Origin: an uncultured Oscillospiraceae bacterium
GTDB lineage: Bacteria; Bacillota_A; Clostridia; Oscillospirales; Oscillospiraceae
Length of the DNA: 21,644 bases
Assembly (NCBI GenBank): GCA_934635515.1
Contig: CAKTZK010000017.1
Span: forward strand, 1-21,644
Reading direction: 5' to 3'
The position numbers and the translations under genes were made by a program. Shown one piece after another: positions 20,891 through 21,644 of the stretch; within the stretch, counting starts at the first letter, position 1, and each line of letters begins with the position of its first letter. Under the pieces are notes generated by a model. The model made no database searches and had not been told where the DNA came from. It saw only the letters and a list, made by a program, of their open reading frames with translations.

Positions 20891-21644
20891 ATGGAGTATC
20901 TTGCCATTGGAATATTCTGCGCGCTGCTGCTTATCTGCATCGCGTGCAATGTCTCCATTTTATATGCCATGCTGGCGGGCCTGCTGATTTTTTTCCTGTG
21001 CGGGATGCGAAAGGGGTATTCGCTTCGAGAGGTTTTTCACTTTGCGCTGGCAGGGGTGAAGACGGCCCGGAACATACTGATCACCTTTGTGCTGATCGGC
21101 ATGATGACGGCACTGTGGCGGTGGGCGGGCACGATCCCGGTGATCGTTTGCTTTGCGGCGGAGATCATCCATCCGTCGGTATTTTTGCTGATGGTGTTTC
21201 TGATGAACAGCTTGCTCTCCTTTCTCACCGGGACCTCCTTCGGCACAGCGGCTACCATGGGGGTGGTGTGCAGCGCTATGGGCGCGTCGCTGGGCATCCC
21301 GCCGGCCCTGCTGGGCGGCGCGGTGCTTTCGGGTATCTATTTTGGGGACCGGTGCTCTCCGGTTTCTACCAGCGCCCTTCTGATCGCGGACCTGACCGGT
21401 ACCGATATTTTTTTCAATATCAGGCGGATGCTGCGCTCGGCGCTGGTCCCGTTTCTGCTTACATGTGCGCTCTATGGGGCGGCCGGGGCGCTGCTCCGGT
21501 ACGGGGGAGAGGTCCCGGACCTGTCCGCGCTTTTTGCCCGGGAATTTGTCCTCTCACCCTATGCGGCGCTGCCCGCTGCGGTGCTGCTGGTCTTATCTCT
21601 CTGCAAGGTCAACGTGAAGCTGTCTATGGCGGCCAGTATCCTTG
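20891..21644 (+). CDS. NhaC-family Na+/H+ antiporter, partial (3' end beyond window)
   Basis: The frame is open from the ATG at 20891 to the window end, giving the first 251 residues. The protein is strongly hydrophobic with about six or more membrane segments. FLTGTSFGTAATMGVVCSAMG and GDRCSPVSTSALLIADLTGTD match the conserved core of the NhaC family (compare GDKxSPLSDTT...AGTD in typical members). The family exchanges Na+ for H+, and some members exchange organic acids such as malate and lactate, so the solute is open. A G-rich ribosome site (GGGGGA) lies a few bases ahead of the ATG. Full members have about 450-480 residues, so nearly half is missing here. An outward Na+ gradient from the decarboxylase could serve such carriers, but that link is inference. 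Confidence 0.85.
   Translation, partial: MEYLAIGIFCALLLICIACNVSILYAMLAGLLIFFLCGMRKGYSLREVFHFALAGVKTARNILITFVLIGMMTALWRWAGTIPVIVCFAAEIIHPSVFLLMVFLMNSLLSFLTGTSFGTAATMGVVCSAMGASLGIPPALLGGAVLSGIYFGDRCSPVSTSALLIADLTGTDIFFNIRRMLRSALVPFLLTCALYGAAGALLRYGGEVPDLSALFAREFVLSPYAALPAAVLLVLSLCKVNVKLSMAASIL

Overview
The window looks like chromosome of a high-GC, anaerobic, low-toxicity gut-type Firmicute, most likely an Oscillospiraceae (clostridial cluster IV) relative. The basis is inference: a Na+-pumping decarboxylase, the NADH-sensing repressor Rex, ammonia-dependent AsnA, strong AGGAGG ribosome sites, clostridial-type promoters, and short palindromic repeats with CCCTACGGA tails of a kind I associate with gut Clostridia. 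I see no rRNA, tRNA, CRISPR array, insertion sequence or phage gene. Coding density is high and all long genes are intact; only the last gene is cut by the window edge.

Layout. 1-3830: a four-gene minus-strand operon (gamma, biotin carrier, beta, carboxyltransferase) for a membrane-bound, Na+-translocating oxaloacetate-type decarboxylase. 3873-4547: sfsA on the plus strand. 4548-4908: a gene-free mosaic of palindromic repeats ending in a bidirectional terminator. 4909-7235: asnA and a class I/II aminotransferase, each with its own promoter, both minus. 7428-8534: a YkvI-type membrane transporter (plus), overlapping tail-to-tail with a Nudix CoA-pyrophosphatase-like gene (minus). 9238-9366: a 42-residue cysteine/glycine-repeat membrane miniprotein that is easy to miss. 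9444-10073: rex, with a near-consensus Rex site on its own promoter.

10342-16977 is a molybdenum block read leftwards: moaA, moaC, a MOSC protein and a MoeA-like molybdopterin-binding protein (tightly packed), then modA, modB, modC (molybdate uptake), then an XdhC-type chaperone and a strong terminator. Divergent from moaA is an IclR-family regulator translationally coupled to mogA. Together these import molybdate, make the cofactor precursor, adenylate molybdopterin, insert metal and deliver finished cofactor to a xanthine-dehydrogenase-type hydroxylase. MoaD, MoaE and the hydroxylase itself are not in the window.

18446-20818 is a separately promoted plus-strand operon of an aminotransferase and an ornithine-cyclodeaminase/mu-crystallin family protein. 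It is preceded by a 130-base leader holding two stem-loops, the second a three-tier terminator-like hairpin just ahead of the ribosome site. The window ends in an NhaC-like antiporter gene. The least-explained items are this leader, the cysteine miniprotein, the four-cysteine tail of the MoeA-like protein, the extra domain in the decarboxylase beta subunit, and the repeat mosaic.
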